From assembly GCF_900101675.1 (NCBI RefSeq), contig NZ_FNKG01000001.1:558001-622000 (forward strand): a stretch of 64,000 nt of DNA, given 5' to 3'. Below, piece after piece: positions 33,165 through 43,719 of the stretch; the first letter of the stretch is position 1; the number at the start of each line of letters is the position of its first letter. Source of the DNA: Curtobacterium sp. UNCCL20 (lineage in GTDB: Bacteria > Actinomycetota > Actinomycetes > Actinomycetales > Microbacteriaceae). Made by a program: the position numbers and the translations under genes. The notes below the pieces were generated by a model. The model did no database searches. It was not told the DNA's origin and saw only the letters and a list, made by a program, of their open reading frames with translations.

Positions 33165-34133
33165 TTACTTCTTCCCGTTCTTCTTGGAGCGGTTCTTGCC
33201 CACCGGCTGCTGGCGCTGCGTGGTGACCCGCACGGCCTCGATCTCGGCGGCACCGGCACCGGCACCTGCCTCGGCGAGGACCGGGGTCGCTGCACCGCGA
33301 CGCTGGGCCTTCTTGGCGAGACGGGCTTCACGAGCGAGCGCGGCCTCGGAGCCGGGCGTCGGCATGCTGCGGATGACGAAGTACTGCTGCGCCATCGTCC
33401 AGATGTTCGAGGCGAGCCAGTAGAACATGACGCCGAGCGGGAACGACAGACCCGAGATGACGAAGACCAGCGGGAGGATGTACAGCATCATCTTCTGCTG
33501 GCGGTACATCGGCGACGCCTTGGTCTCCGGGGACATGTTCTTCGCGACGAGCTGCAGCTGGGTGATGAACTGCGACGCCGTCATCACGACGATCATGAAG
33601 CCGGCGATGGCACGGACTTCCCAGCCAGAGGCGTTTGTGAACGTCTCGTGCAGGGGAGCACCGAAGAGCGACGCGTTGCCGAAGGAGGCCGCGAGGTCGT
33701 TCGTGAGCAGGCCGATGCCCGACTTGTTGATCTGTGCCTCGTGCAGCACCGAGTACAGCGAGAAGAAGATCGGCATCTGGATGAGCAGCGGCAGGCAGGA
33801 GCTCAGCGGGTTCGTCCCGGTCTCCTTGTAGAGCGCCATCGTCTCGCGGCTCATGGCCTCACGCGAGAACTGGTCCTTCTTGCCCTTGTACTTGTCCTGG
33901 ATCTTCTTCAGCTGCGGCGCCACCTCGAGCATGCGGCGCTGCGACTTGATCTGGCGCACGAAGATCGGGATGAGCGCGGCGCGGACCACGAACGTCAGGA
34001 AGATGATGGAGAGGACCCAGGTGATGCCCGCGCTGGGGTCCATGCCGAGGTTCTCGAAGATCCAGTGGAAGCCGACGAGGATGGCCGAGACCACCCATTT
34101 GAGCGGCCAGAGGATCGTACCGATGATGTCCAT
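33165..34133 (-). CDS. yidC: Membrane protein insertase YidC
   Basis: A YidC/Oxa1 insertase of 322 aa. Helices begin with IIGTILWPLKWVVSAILVGF, then the conserved LSIIFLTFVVRAALIPIFVRQ with the groove Arg, an Arg/Lys-rich hairpin (SQRRMLEVAPQLKKIQDKYKGK), and helices including LPLLIQMPIFFSLYSVL and ISGLSFPLGVMFYWLASNIW. A Lys-rich tail ends it. ATG 34133 starts the protein at MDIIG; GTG 34145 overlaps the yidD stop (GTGA) and adds four residues. Confidence 0.95.
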   Translation of the reverse strand: MDIIGTILWPLKWVVSAILVGFHWIFENLGMDPSAGITWVLSIIFLTFVVRAALIPIFVRQIKSQRRMLEVAPQLKKIQDKYKGKKDQFSREAMSRETMALYKETGTNPLSSCLPLLIQMPIFFSLYSVLHEAQINKSGIGLLTNDLAASFGNASLFGAPLHETFTNASGWEVRAIAGFMIVVMTASQFITQLQLVAKNMSPETKASPMYRQQKMMLYILPLVFVISGLSFPLGVMFYWLASNIWTMAQQYFVIRSMPTPGSEAALAREARLAKKAQRRGAATPVLAEAGAGAGAAEIEAVRVTTQRQQPVGKNRSKKNGKK

Positions 34134-34141
34134 TGGGACGG

Positions 34142-34540
34142 TCACGCCTTTCGAGTGCGCTGGGGGAGCAGGGCCGGGAAGGGCGTCCCGACCGCGGTCT
34201 GCGGCTGCTGCTGCGGAGTCGGCGCGAGCACGAACCCGAACCGGTTGACGACGTAGGGGCGGCGCCGATCAGGGACGTCGTCGATGCCCCCGGCTGCCCA
34301 GGGGTTGCACCGTGCGATCCGCCAGGCGCCCATCGCGGACCCGCGGACGACGCCGTACTGCTGGATCGCTTCGAGCGCGTACCGGGAGCACGAGGGGTGG
34401 TAGCGGCACACGTTGCCGTAGAGCGGTGAGATCACCGCGCGGTACGCGCGGAGCACGACGACACACGCGTTGCGCGGGAGCAACGCGACGACCCACGCCA
34501 AGCGGTTCACGCCCGACCGGGTCCACATGCTGCGGTTCAT
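34142..34540 (-). CDS. yidD: Membrane protein insertion efficiency factor YidD
   Basis: A protein of 132 aa. The family core is VVLRAYRAVISPLYGNVCRYHPSCSRYALEAIQQYG with the three conserved Cys/Ser-containing turns (CRYxPSCSxYAxxA). It is followed by AWRIARCNPWAAGGIDDVP. It helps YidC insert proteins. ATG 34540 overlaps the rnpA stop by 4 nt; upstream codons lie inside rnpA. The C-terminal 25 residues are an unconserved, Gln/Pro-containing tail. Confidence 0.94.
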   Translation of the reverse strand: MNRSMWTRSGVNRLAWVVALLPRNACVVVLRAYRAVISPLYGNVCRYHPSCSRYALEAIQQYGVVRGSAMGAWRIARCNPWAAGGIDDVPDRRRPYVVNRFGFVLAPTPQQQPQTAVGTPFPALLPQRTRKA

Positions 34541-34899
34541 GCTGCCTTCTCCACACCACGCGCGCAGGAGCGCGAGACGTCTTCGAGCAGGGTAGGCCAT
34601 CCGGCCTGCGCAGCGGCTGGCAGTGCGCGGACCACCACGTCGTAGCCGAGGGGGATGTCCGCGAGCACACCGTGCGCGATCGCCTTGAGGCGACGCCTGA
34701 CCAGGTTGCGCGTCACGGCGTTGCCCACCGTCTTCGCGACGATGAAACCGAAACGCGTCGGCCCGGCGTCAATCGACGGATCGCCCGTGGTGCGACGGAC
34801 CACCGATACGACGGCGTGCGCCGTGGCGCTCCTGCGACCACGACGCACGACAGACCGGTAGTCGTCACCACGGACGATCCGGTTGGCGCGGGCCAACAC
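34537..34899 (-). CDS. rnpA: Ribonuclease P protein component
   Basis: A protein of 120 aa. It opens with NRIVRGDDYRSVVRRGRRS and contains the signature RFGFIVAKTVGNAVTRNLVRRRLKAIA, where the RNR motif binds P RNA. With the M1-type RNA it matures tRNA 5' ends. The order rpmH-rnpA-yidD-yidC is conserved next to dnaA in most bacteria. Confidence 0.97.
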   Translation of the reverse strand: MLARANRIVRGDDYRSVVRRGRRSATAHAVVSVVRRTTGDPSIDAGPTRFGFIVAKTVGNAVTRNLVRRRLKAIAHGVLADIPLGYDVVVRALPAAAQAGWPTLLEDVSRSCARGVEKAA

Positions 34900-34937
34900 G
34901 ATCGGGACCGGGAGACGAGATCAGGCGAGGAGCCCGA

Positions 34938-35075
34938 TCAGGCGCTGAGCTCGGTGCGGCCCTTGGAACGACGCGCGGCGAGGATGGCGCGGCCGGCGCG
35001 GGTACGCATGCGGGCACGGAAGCCGTGCTTCTTGGCGCGGCGACGGTTGTTCGGCTGGAAGGTGCGCTTGCTCAT
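34938..35075 (-). CDS. rpmH: 50S ribosomal protein L34
   Basis: A protein of 45 aa, [20 protein letters not shown] followed by [20 protein letters not shown], the invariant L34 sequence. It starts the minus-strand run away from the origin, divergent from dnaA. Length and sequence leave no doubt. Confidence 0.99.
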   Translation of the reverse strand: MSKRTFQPNNRRRAKKHGFRARMRTRAGRAILAARRSKGRTELSA

Positions 35076-35611
35076 GATGATCTCCACACGGCTGCACTGG
35101 GCGAGGAGCTCAGCGCGGGCCGTCACGTATGTGTCGTCGCTCGGTGCCGAGCGACCAGATGGGCGCGACCGAATGGCCGCAGTCAACTGGTTAACGGTAC
35201 GTGACAGCAGCGGGCAGGTCAAACGCGGCGCCCGGACACCGCTCCGGGGTGCCCGCGCACGATCATTATCCACACTGGGGAAAACGTGCGTTCGGTGTGA
35301 CGCGCCGCGGTCCTTTACAGTGGGGTGATCGATCCGCCTGCGGCCCGGCAACACGGGGGAGTCACCCCGAACTGGACCACGCGGCGGTCGTGGACAAGAC
35401 TGTGGACAACCCTGTGGACCACCACGCGGGACGACACGGGTTCGGGCCGTCGAAGGAGCCACCCGAGCACTGACGATCCGCCGGCACGATCCGGGGGTCG
35501 AACGCTGTCCAGGGGCGGTCGCCGAACACGGCGAGCCGGACGGGACAGCAGCGACGGACGCGGACGACCCCGCGGCGACGAACACGAACGAGACCAGGAG
35601 ACGAGCGCGAC
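35076..35611. promoter_or_regulatory. rpmH-dnaA intergenic region with DnaA boxes
   Basis: A gap of 536 bp. Exact DnaA boxes are TTATCCACA (35266-35274) and TGTGGACAA (35401-35409). CGTGGACAA (35390-35398) and TGTGGACCA (about 35412) are near matches. They suit autoregulation of dnaA or the upstream half of a split origin. No small gene is evident. Confidence 0.65.
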
Positions 35612-37078
35612 ATGACGATGCCGGCCGACCCCGTCGAGGACCTCTGGTCATCCGTCCTCGGGCTCCTCTCCGACGACGACCGCGTCACGCCGCAGCTCCA
35701 GGGCTTCCTGCACCTCGTCGAACCGAAGGGCGTGCTCGCCGGCACCCTCTATCTCGAGGTCCCCAACGACCTCACCCGCGGCATGCTCGAACAGCGCATC
35801 CGCATCCCCATCACCGAGGCCGTCTCCCGCATCGGTGACGACACGGTCGCGAACTTCGCCATCACGGTGAACCCGGACATGGCCTCGGAGCCCCGGGTCG
35901 ACCCGACGGTGCAGCCGCACGTGCCCGAGTACGCGGAGCCGGTGCAGCAGCCGGTCGAGCAGAGCGCGGCGCCCCGCCAGTACATCGAGGCCCCGTTCGT
36001 CCCGAGCCAGATCGACTCCCCGGGCACCAGCGGTCGGCCCGAGTCCCGGCTGAACCCGAAGTACAACTTCGACAACTTCGTCATCGGCTCGTCGAACCGC
36101 TTCGCGCACGCCGCAGCGGTCGCGGTCGCCGAGGCGCCGGCCAAGGCCTACAACCCGCTCTTCATCTACGGCGACTCCGGGCTCGGCAAGACGCACCTCC
36201 TGCACGCGATCGGCCACTACGCCGAGAGTCTCTACCCGGGCATCCGGGTCCGGTACGTCTCGAGCGAGGAGTTCACCAACGACTTCATCAACTCGATCGC
36301 GAACAACCGCTCGAACCAGTTCCAGCAGCGCTACCGCGACATCGACATCCTGCTGATCGACGACATCCAGTTCCTGCAGGGCAAGGACTCCACGCAAGAG
36401 GCCTTCTTCCACACGTTCAACACGCTGCACGACCACAACAAGCAGGTCGTGATCACGTCCGACGTCGCGCCGAAGCACCTGACCGGGTTCGAGGACCGGA
36501 TGCGGTCGCGCTTCGAGTGGGGCCTCATCACCGACGTGCAGGCGCCCGAGCTCGAGACGCGCATCGCGATCCTCCGCAAGAAGGCGCAGTCCGACCACCT
36601 GCAGGTGCCCGACGACATCCTCGAGTTCATGGCCTCGAAGGTGTCGAGCAACATCCGCGAGCTCGAGGGGACGCTCATCCGTGTCACCGCGTTCGCGAGC
36701 CTCAACCGGACGGCCGTGGACATGGCCCTGGTGCAGACCGTCCTCAAGGACCTGATCACCCTCGACGACGACAACGTGGTCGCGCCGACGGACATCATCA
36801 ACCACACCGCGGAGTACTTCAAGCTCTCGGTCGACGACCTCTACGGGTCCTCCCGGTCGCAGGCGATCGCGACCGCACGGCAGATCGCCATGTACCTGTG
36901 CCGCGAACTGACGAGCCTGTCGCTGCCGAAGATCGGCCAGCTCTTCGGCAACCGCGACCACACCACCGTGATGTACGCGAACAAGAAGATCACCGAGCTC
37001 ATGAAGGAGCGTCGGTCGATCTACAACCAGGTCACCGAGCTCACGAGCCGCATCAAGCAGGACCGCCGCTACCGCTGA
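35612..37078 (+). CDS. dnaA: Chromosomal replication initiator DnaA
   Basis: A protein of 488 aa. Domain I (about 1-90, [14 protein letters not shown]...) is followed by a Pro/Gln-rich domain II to about 145. The AAA+ domain III has [21 protein letters not shown] (Walker A), [26 protein letters not shown] (Walker B) and LKSRFEWGL-like sensor text (MRSRFEWGL). Domain IV carries [15 protein letters not shown], the DnaA-box recognition signature. It melts oriC and recruits DnaB. ATG 35612 is used; ATG 35618 is also in frame. oriC follows. Confidence 0.98.
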   Translation: MTMPADPVEDLWSSVLGLLSDDDRVTPQLQGFLHLVEPKGVLAGTLYLEVPNDLTRGMLEQRIRIPITEAVSRIGDDTVANFAITVNPDMASEPRVDPTVQPHVPEYAEPVQQPVEQSAAPRQYIEAPFVPSQIDSPGTSGRPESRLNPKYNFDNFVIGSSNRFAHAAAVAVAEAPAKAYNPLFIYGDSGLGKTHLLHAIGHYAESLYPGIRVRYVSSEEFTNDFINSIANNRSNQFQQRYRDIDILLIDDIQFLQGKDSTQEAFFHTFNTLHDHNKQVVITSDVAPKHLTGFEDRMRSRFEWGLITDVQAPELETRIAILRKKAQSDHLQVPDDILEFMASKVSSNIRELEGTLIRVTAFASLNRTAVDMALVQTVLKDLITLDDDNVVAPTDIINHTAEYFKLSVDDLYGSSRSQAIATARQIAMYLCRELTSLSLPKIGQLFGNRDHTTVMYANKKITELMKERRSIYNQVTELTSRIKQDRRYR

Positions 37079-37573
37079 TTGCGGACGCACCGCGCCGATG
37101 GACCGCGACGCGTCGCGTCACGACGTGGTCGGCCGATCCGGCCTGGAGGCACGACTGACGACGGTCGGATCGGCCCACTTCCGCGCGCATCCACCATCTG
37201 AGACGGTTCCATGCGCCGGACTTCTCACAGTGTGGAAAGCCTGTGGATAACTGTGGAGGACACGCCGCCCGGTTGTTCACAGCTGGAGGGGTCCCTGTGG
37301 AGACTGGGGATGGAAGTGGATAGATGAGATTCATTCATCCAGAGGCCGCTCACACACCGCCAACAAGTCACACGGTTGTAGTTCCCAGTCGCCGAGCGGT
37401 GTTAACAGGGTTATCCACAGTGTGCACAGGCGTTAACACCATTACTCCTGGTTAACGATGGATCTCAGGGGGCCAACCTTGTGGACGGCGGGATGACAAG
37501 AAATCCGGCCTCCGCTGCGCTGTGCCACAATGGGGCGGCCGGACAAGCCAACCGATCGACAGGGGTTCCAGCT
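37079..37573. promoter_or_regulatory. oriC: Replication origin oriC (dnaA-dnaN intergenic)
   Basis: A gap of 495 bp between dnaA and dnaN. Exact DnaA boxes are TGTGGATAA (37242-37250) and TTATCCACA (37411-37419). Weaker ones are TGTGGAAAG (37231), TGTGGAGGA (37252), TTGTTCACA (37273) and TGTGGAGAC (37296). An AT-richer stretch (37318-37345) and three GTTAAC hexamers (37401, 37432, 37451) around the last box are candidates for the unwinding element. Gene polarity diverges around here. A dispersed repeat copy is at 37141. Confidence 0.88.
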
Positions 37574-38728
37574 GTGAAGTTCGAGGTCAACCGGGACGTC
37601 TTCTCCGAAGCCGTCTCCTTCGCGGTGAAGCTCCTCCCACAGCGCACGACCCTCCCGATCCTCTCGGGCGTCCTCATCCACGCCGAGGGCGATCGTCTGA
37701 CGCTCTCGTCGTTCGACTACGAGGTGTCGGCGCAGACGTCGATCACCGCGCAGATCGACGACCCGGGCACCGTCCTGGTCTCGGGCCGGCTGCTGAACGA
37801 CATCGCGAGCCGCCTGCCGAACGCCCCGGTCACCTTCACGACCGAAGAGTCGAAGATCTCGGTCAGCTGCGGTTCGGCGCACTTCACCCTGCTGTCGATG
37901 CCGGTCGAGGAGTACCCCACCCTCCCGGAGATCGGTGCGCAGACCGGTGTCATCCCCGGCGACGCCTTCTCCGAAGCCGTCTCGCAGGTCGCCGTCGCCG
38001 CCAGTCGCGACGACGTCACCCCGGTCATCACCGGTGTGCAGCTCGAGGTCGGCGACCACGACGTGTCGCTCATCGCGACCGACCGCTACCGCGTGGCGGT
38101 CCGGACGATCCAGTGGGACTCCGGCCGCACCGGCGACACCGAGTCCGCTCCGCTGCACGCCCTCGTCCCGGCACGCACCCTGCAGGAAGTCGGTCGCACG
38201 TTCGGCTCGGCGTCCACCGTCTCGGTGTCGATCAGCGGGTCGTCCGAGCGTGAGCTCATCGCGTTCCACGCCGACGACAAGACCGTCACGTCGCTGCTCA
38301 TCAAGGGCAACTACCCGCCGGTCCGCCGGCTCTTCCCCGAGACCGTCGAGGACCACGCGGTGATCAACACCGCGGAACTCGTCGAAGCGGTCCGACGGGT
38401 CTCCCTCGTCCTGGAGCGCGAAGCAGCGCTCCGGTTCTCCTTCACGGTCGACGGGCTCACGCTCGAGGCGATCGGTTCCGAACAAGCGCAGGCGTCAGAG
38501 TCGATCAGTGCGTTGCTGACCGGTGAGGAAACGGTGGTCTCGCTGAAGCCCGCCTTCCTCCTGGACGGGTTGAATGCGGTGCACTCCGAATTCGTCCGCA
38601 TCTCCTTCACCAAGACGGAGAACCCCAACAAGCCGGGACCGGTGCTCATCACCGGTCAGACCTCGCAAGAGGCCCCGGCCACGGACGGATACCGGTACCT
38701 GCTGCAGCCCAATCTCCTGCTGCGGTAA
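37574..38728 (+). CDS. dnaN: DNA polymerase III beta sliding clamp
   Basis: A protein of 384 aa with three tandem clamp domains. It starts VKFEVNRDVFSEAVSFAVKLLPQR, the family N-terminus. GTG 37574 is therefore chosen over the extended open frame, which would run into oriC. The C-terminus (RYLLQPNLLLR) is close to the usual PMRL end. It tethers polymerase III to DNA and follows oriC in the standard dnaA-dnaN-recF-gyr order. Confidence 0.97.
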   Translation: MKFEVNRDVFSEAVSFAVKLLPQRTTLPILSGVLIHAEGDRLTLSSFDYEVSAQTSITAQIDDPGTVLVSGRLLNDIASRLPNAPVTFTTEESKISVSCGSAHFTLLSMPVEEYPTLPEIGAQTGVIPGDAFSEAVSQVAVAASRDDVTPVITGVQLEVGDHDVSLIATDRYRVAVRTIQWDSGRTGDTESAPLHALVPARTLQEVGRTFGSASTVSVSISGSSERELIAFHADDKTVTSLLIKGNYPPVRRLFPETVEDHAVINTAELVEAVRRVSLVLEREAALRFSFTVDGLTLEAIGSEQAQASESISALLTGEETVVSLKPAFLLDGLNAVHSEFVRISFTKTENPNKPGPVLITGQTSQEAPATDGYRYLLQPNLLLR

Positions 38729-38798
38729 GCGCAACAGCCGAACACTGCGCTGACGCGCCATCCCTGCATCAGCGCGACGACGAACAGAAGAGGAAATC

Positions 38799-39686
38799 AT
38801 GCACATCGGTCTTGTCGGCCTCGGTCGCATGGGCAACAACATGCGTGCCCGTCTCCGCAACGCAGGCATCGAGGTCACCGGGTACGACGCCAACCCCGCC
38901 GTGTCCGACGTCGCCAGCCTCGCCGACCTCGCGGCCGCGCTGCCCGAGGGCCAGAAGCTCGTGTGGGTCATGGTCCCGCACGGCAAGATCACCGACGACG
39001 TGATCACCGAGCTCGCCACCGTCCTCGCCGAGGGCGACCTCGTCATCGACGGCGGCAACTCGAAGTGGCTCGACGACACCGTGCACGCCGAGCAGCTCGG
39101 CGCGAAGGGCATCCGCTACATGGACGCCGGCGTCTCCGGCGGCGTCTGGGGCAAGGACAACGGCTACGGCCTCATGGTGGGCGGTGACGTCAAGGACGTC
39201 GAGTTCGCGATGCCGGTCTTCGACGCGCTCCGCCCCGAGGGCCCGCGTGAAGAGGGCTTCTCGCACGCCGGCCCGATCGGTGCCGGCCACTACGCGAAGA
39301 TGGTCCACAACGGCATCGAGTACGCGATCATGCAGGCGTACGGCGAGGGCTACGAGCTCCTCGAGGCGAAGGACATCATCCACGACGTCCCCGCCGTCTT
39401 CGCCGGGTGGCAGCGCGGCACGGTCGTGCGCTCGTGGCTGCTCGACCTGATGGTGCTCGCCCTCAACGAGGACCCGAAGCTCGACGCGCTCGAGGGCTAC
39501 GTCGAGGACTCCGGCGAGGGCCGCTGGACGCTCGAGGAAGGCATCGAGCTCGCGGTGCCGATGCCCGCGCTGTCGGCGTCGATCTTCGCCCGCTTCGTCT
39601 CGCGTCAGGGCAGTGCGTCCCCGACGATGAAGGCCGTCGCAGCCCTCCGCAACCAGTTCGGCGGTCACGCCGTCAAGAAGGCGTAG
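38799..39686 (+). CDS. gnd: 6-phosphogluconate dehydrogenase (NAD-type, decarboxylating)
   Basis: A protein of 295 aa. The Rossmann opening is MHIGLVGLGRMGNNMRARL, then VIDGGNSKWLDD and the substrate loop YMDAGVSGGVWGKDNGYGLMVGGD. GPIGAGHYAKMVHNGIEYAIMQAYGEGYELL holds the catalytic Lys and conserved HNGIEY. The 295-aa size fits the short, often NAD-linked form rather than the 470-aa enzyme. It oxidises 6-phosphogluconate to ribulose-5-phosphate and CO2. Insertion of gnd between dnaN and recF is common in actinobacteria. Confidence 0.95.
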   Translation: MHIGLVGLGRMGNNMRARLRNAGIEVTGYDANPAVSDVASLADLAAALPEGQKLVWVMVPHGKITDDVITELATVLAEGDLVIDGGNSKWLDDTVHAEQLGAKGIRYMDAGVSGGVWGKDNGYGLMVGGDVKDVEFAMPVFDALRPEGPREEGFSHAGPIGAGHYAKMVHNGIEYAIMQAYGEGYELLEAKDIIHDVPAVFAGWQRGTVVRSWLLDLMVLALNEDPKLDALEGYVEDSGEGRWTLEEGIELAVPMPALSASIFARFVSRQGSASPTMKAVAALRNQFGGHAVKKA

Positions 39687-39724
39687 TCCTGCCGAGGTAA
39701 CCACCTCGACCCGTATCGGCCCGC

Positions 39725-40951
39725 GTGCACGTCGACCATCTCCAGCTCACCGACTTCCGGAACTACCGGGAGGCGGACGTCGACCTCGCACGCGGGCCGA
39801 ACCTGTTCGTCGGGCGGAACGGGCAGGGCAAGACCAACCTCGTCGAGGCCATCGGCTACCTGTCGACCCTCGGCTCCCACCGGGTGCCGACCGATGCCGC
39901 CCTCGTGCGCCAGGGCTGCGACGCGGCGATCGTCCGGGCGAGGCTCGCGCACGAGGACCGCAGCATCCTCGCCGAGGTGCAGATCAACCGCACGGGGTCG
40001 AACCGGGCGCAGGTGAACCGGTCGGCCATCAAGCCCCGCGAGCTCCCGCGCTACTGCACGAGCGTGCTGTTCGCTCCCGAGGACCTCGCGCTCGTCCGCG
40101 GCGAACCGGCCGGGCGTCGTCGCATGCTCGACGAACTGCTCGGACAGATCGCCCCACGGATGCAGGGGGTCCTCGCCGACTACGACCGGACGCTCCGGCA
40201 GCGGAACACCCTGCTGAAGTCCGCCCGGGCGACCGGCGCGAAGGCCGGCTCGCTCGCGACGCTCGACGTCTGGGACGACCGCCTCGTCTCGTTCGGCGCC
40301 GAGATCATCGCCGCTCGCGACCACCTCACCCGACGGCTCGCACCGTTCGTGGCCGAGGCCTACGCGACCGTCGCCGGCGAGCGGCACGAGGCGTCCATCG
40401 CCGGTGTGCTGAGCGTCCGGGGCGGCGATCCGGAGGACGCGGCGGCGACGGATCCCGTCCTCGGGACACCGGATGAGCCGGTTACGGTTGCAGCAGCAGC
40501 GGACGCATTCCGAGCCGCACTCGAGCGCCGCCGCCGTGACGAACTCGACCGCGGGTTGACCCTCGTCGGTCCCCACCGCGACGACGTCCTGTTCCAGCTG
40601 AACGGGTTACCTGCCCGCGGGTACGCCAGTCACGGGGAATCGTGGTCGTTCGCGCTGGCCGTCCAGCTGGCGAGTGCGTCGATCCTCCGTGCGGAGTCGA
40701 ACCTCGGGGACCCGATCATCATCCTCGACGACGTGTTCGCCGAACTCGACGAATCGCGTCGGGAGCGCCTCGCCGGAGCGGTCGCCGACTACGAGCAGGT
40801 GCTCATCACCGCCGCGGTGTTCGGTGACGTGCCCCCGCAGCTGGCCGCGCACACCGTGCGGATCGAAGCCGGGACGATCGTGCCGGAGGCGACCCGTGCC
40901 TCCAGTCCGGAACCGGACCCGAGCACCCCGGTGACGGAAGCCGGCGCCTGA
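39725..40951 (+). CDS. recF: DNA replication and repair protein RecF
   Basis: A protein of 408 aa. HVDHLQLTDFRNYREADVDL begins the family, Walker A is FVGRNGQGKTNLVEAIGYL, followed by LVRGEPAGRRRMLDELL and the ABC-type signature/Walker B region near the end (LASASILRAESNL, then IIILDDVFAELDESRRERLA). It loads RecA at gaps together with RecOR. GTG 39725 starts the conserved N-terminus. It overlaps the next gene by 1 nt (TGATG). Confidence 0.97.
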   Translation: MHVDHLQLTDFRNYREADVDLARGPNLFVGRNGQGKTNLVEAIGYLSTLGSHRVPTDAALVRQGCDAAIVRARLAHEDRSILAEVQINRTGSNRAQVNRSAIKPRELPRYCTSVLFAPEDLALVRGEPAGRRRMLDELLGQIAPRMQGVLADYDRTLRQRNTLLKSARATGAKAGSLATLDVWDDRLVSFGAEIIAARDHLTRRLAPFVAEAYATVAGERHEASIAGVLSVRGGDPEDAAATDPVLGTPDEPVTVAAAADAFRAALERRRRDELDRGLTLVGPHRDDVLFQLNGLPARGYASHGESWSFALAVQLASASILRAESNLGDPIIILDDVFAELDESRRERLAGAVADYEQVLITAAVFGDVPPQLAAHTVRIEAGTIVPEATRASSPEPDPSTPVTEAGA

Positions 40952-41451
40952 TGCCGAAGCCCTGGAAGCCCACCGAGCCCTCACGGGTCTACCGGCACCT
41001 CCGCGCCGTGTTCGGCGATCCGTCGAAACGCGGGGTCGACGCACGCCGCCGACGACTGAGCGGACTCGACGTCGACACCGTGCCGTACGGCCGCGGTCGT
41101 GAGCCCCGGGGCCTCGGCGACATCGTCGGTTCCCTGACGCAGGAGCTCGGGTGGGCGGAGCCGCTGGCCCGGTCCGAACTGTTCGTCGACTGGCCCGCGG
41201 TCGTCGGTGAGGAGCTCGCGAAGCACTCGACGCCGATGACGATCGACGACGGCACGCTCGTCATCCGGTGCGACTCGACGGCGTGGGCGACGCAGCTGCG
41301 ACTCATGCGGAGCACCATCACCACGACCATCGCCGAGCGGCACCCCCAGGCGGGCGTCGAGTCGATCCGGGTTTCGGGCCCCGACGCCCCCACCTGGAAA
41401 CGCGGTCCCAGGACGGTCCAGGGGCGCGGTCCTCGCGACACCTACGGTTGA
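40951..41451 (+). CDS. DUF721 / DciA-like protein
   Basis: A protein of 166 aa. A basic N-terminal tail leads to LGDIVGSLTQELGWAEPLARSELFVDWPAVVGEELAKHSTP and DGTLVIRCDSTAWATQLRLM, the DUF721 domain. DciA-type proteins help load the replicative helicase in bacteria without DnaC or DnaI. That suits a gene in the dnaA-gyr cluster in an organism with DnaB at 14 kb. The recF-DUF721-gyrB order is standard for actinobacteria. Confidence 0.92.
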   Translation: MPKPWKPTEPSRVYRHLRAVFGDPSKRGVDARRRRLSGLDVDTVPYGRGREPRGLGDIVGSLTQELGWAEPLARSELFVDWPAVVGEELAKHSTPMTIDDGTLVIRCDSTAWATQLRLMRSTITTTIAERHPQAGVESIRVSGPDAPTWKRGPRTVQGRGPRDTYG

Positions 41452-41527
41452 CCAGACGAAATCATCCTCTGGTGCCAAATTCGCCCGCTGGAGGGCCGAT
41501 TCCAGCCCTCGGACCAGGGGGTCCTGA

Positions 41528-43588
<2,061 letters not shown>

Positions 43589-43591
43589 TCT

Positions 43592-43683
43592 CGGCCTGGA
43601 GGCGCGGTGCGAGCCGCGTCGACCAGGCCCGACCACCTGTCGTCGCGCCCGGCGCGACGAACGGAACCAGTGCCTCCAGGCCG
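43592..43683. repeat. Inverted-repeat element with core GGCCTGGAGGC between gyrB and gyrA
   Basis: CGGCCTGGAGGC (43592-43603) and its exact complement GCCTCCAGGCCG (43672-43683) bound an element containing a second palindrome, TCGTCGCGCC-C-GGCGCGACGA (10-bp arms, around 43640-43660). The same core recurs at 15907, 37141, 50985/51039 and 60558, always downstream of a stop codon or RNA gene, so it is a dispersed intergenic repeat. Confidence 0.75.
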
Positions 43684-43719
43684 ACGCCCGGAGGGCCACC
43701 AGAAAGGTGACCAAGCCAC

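Noticed and set aside
34142-34600. Longer yidD start at 34600
   Set aside because: It would lie deep inside rnpA; ATG 34540 overlaps the rnpA stop by the usual 4 nt.
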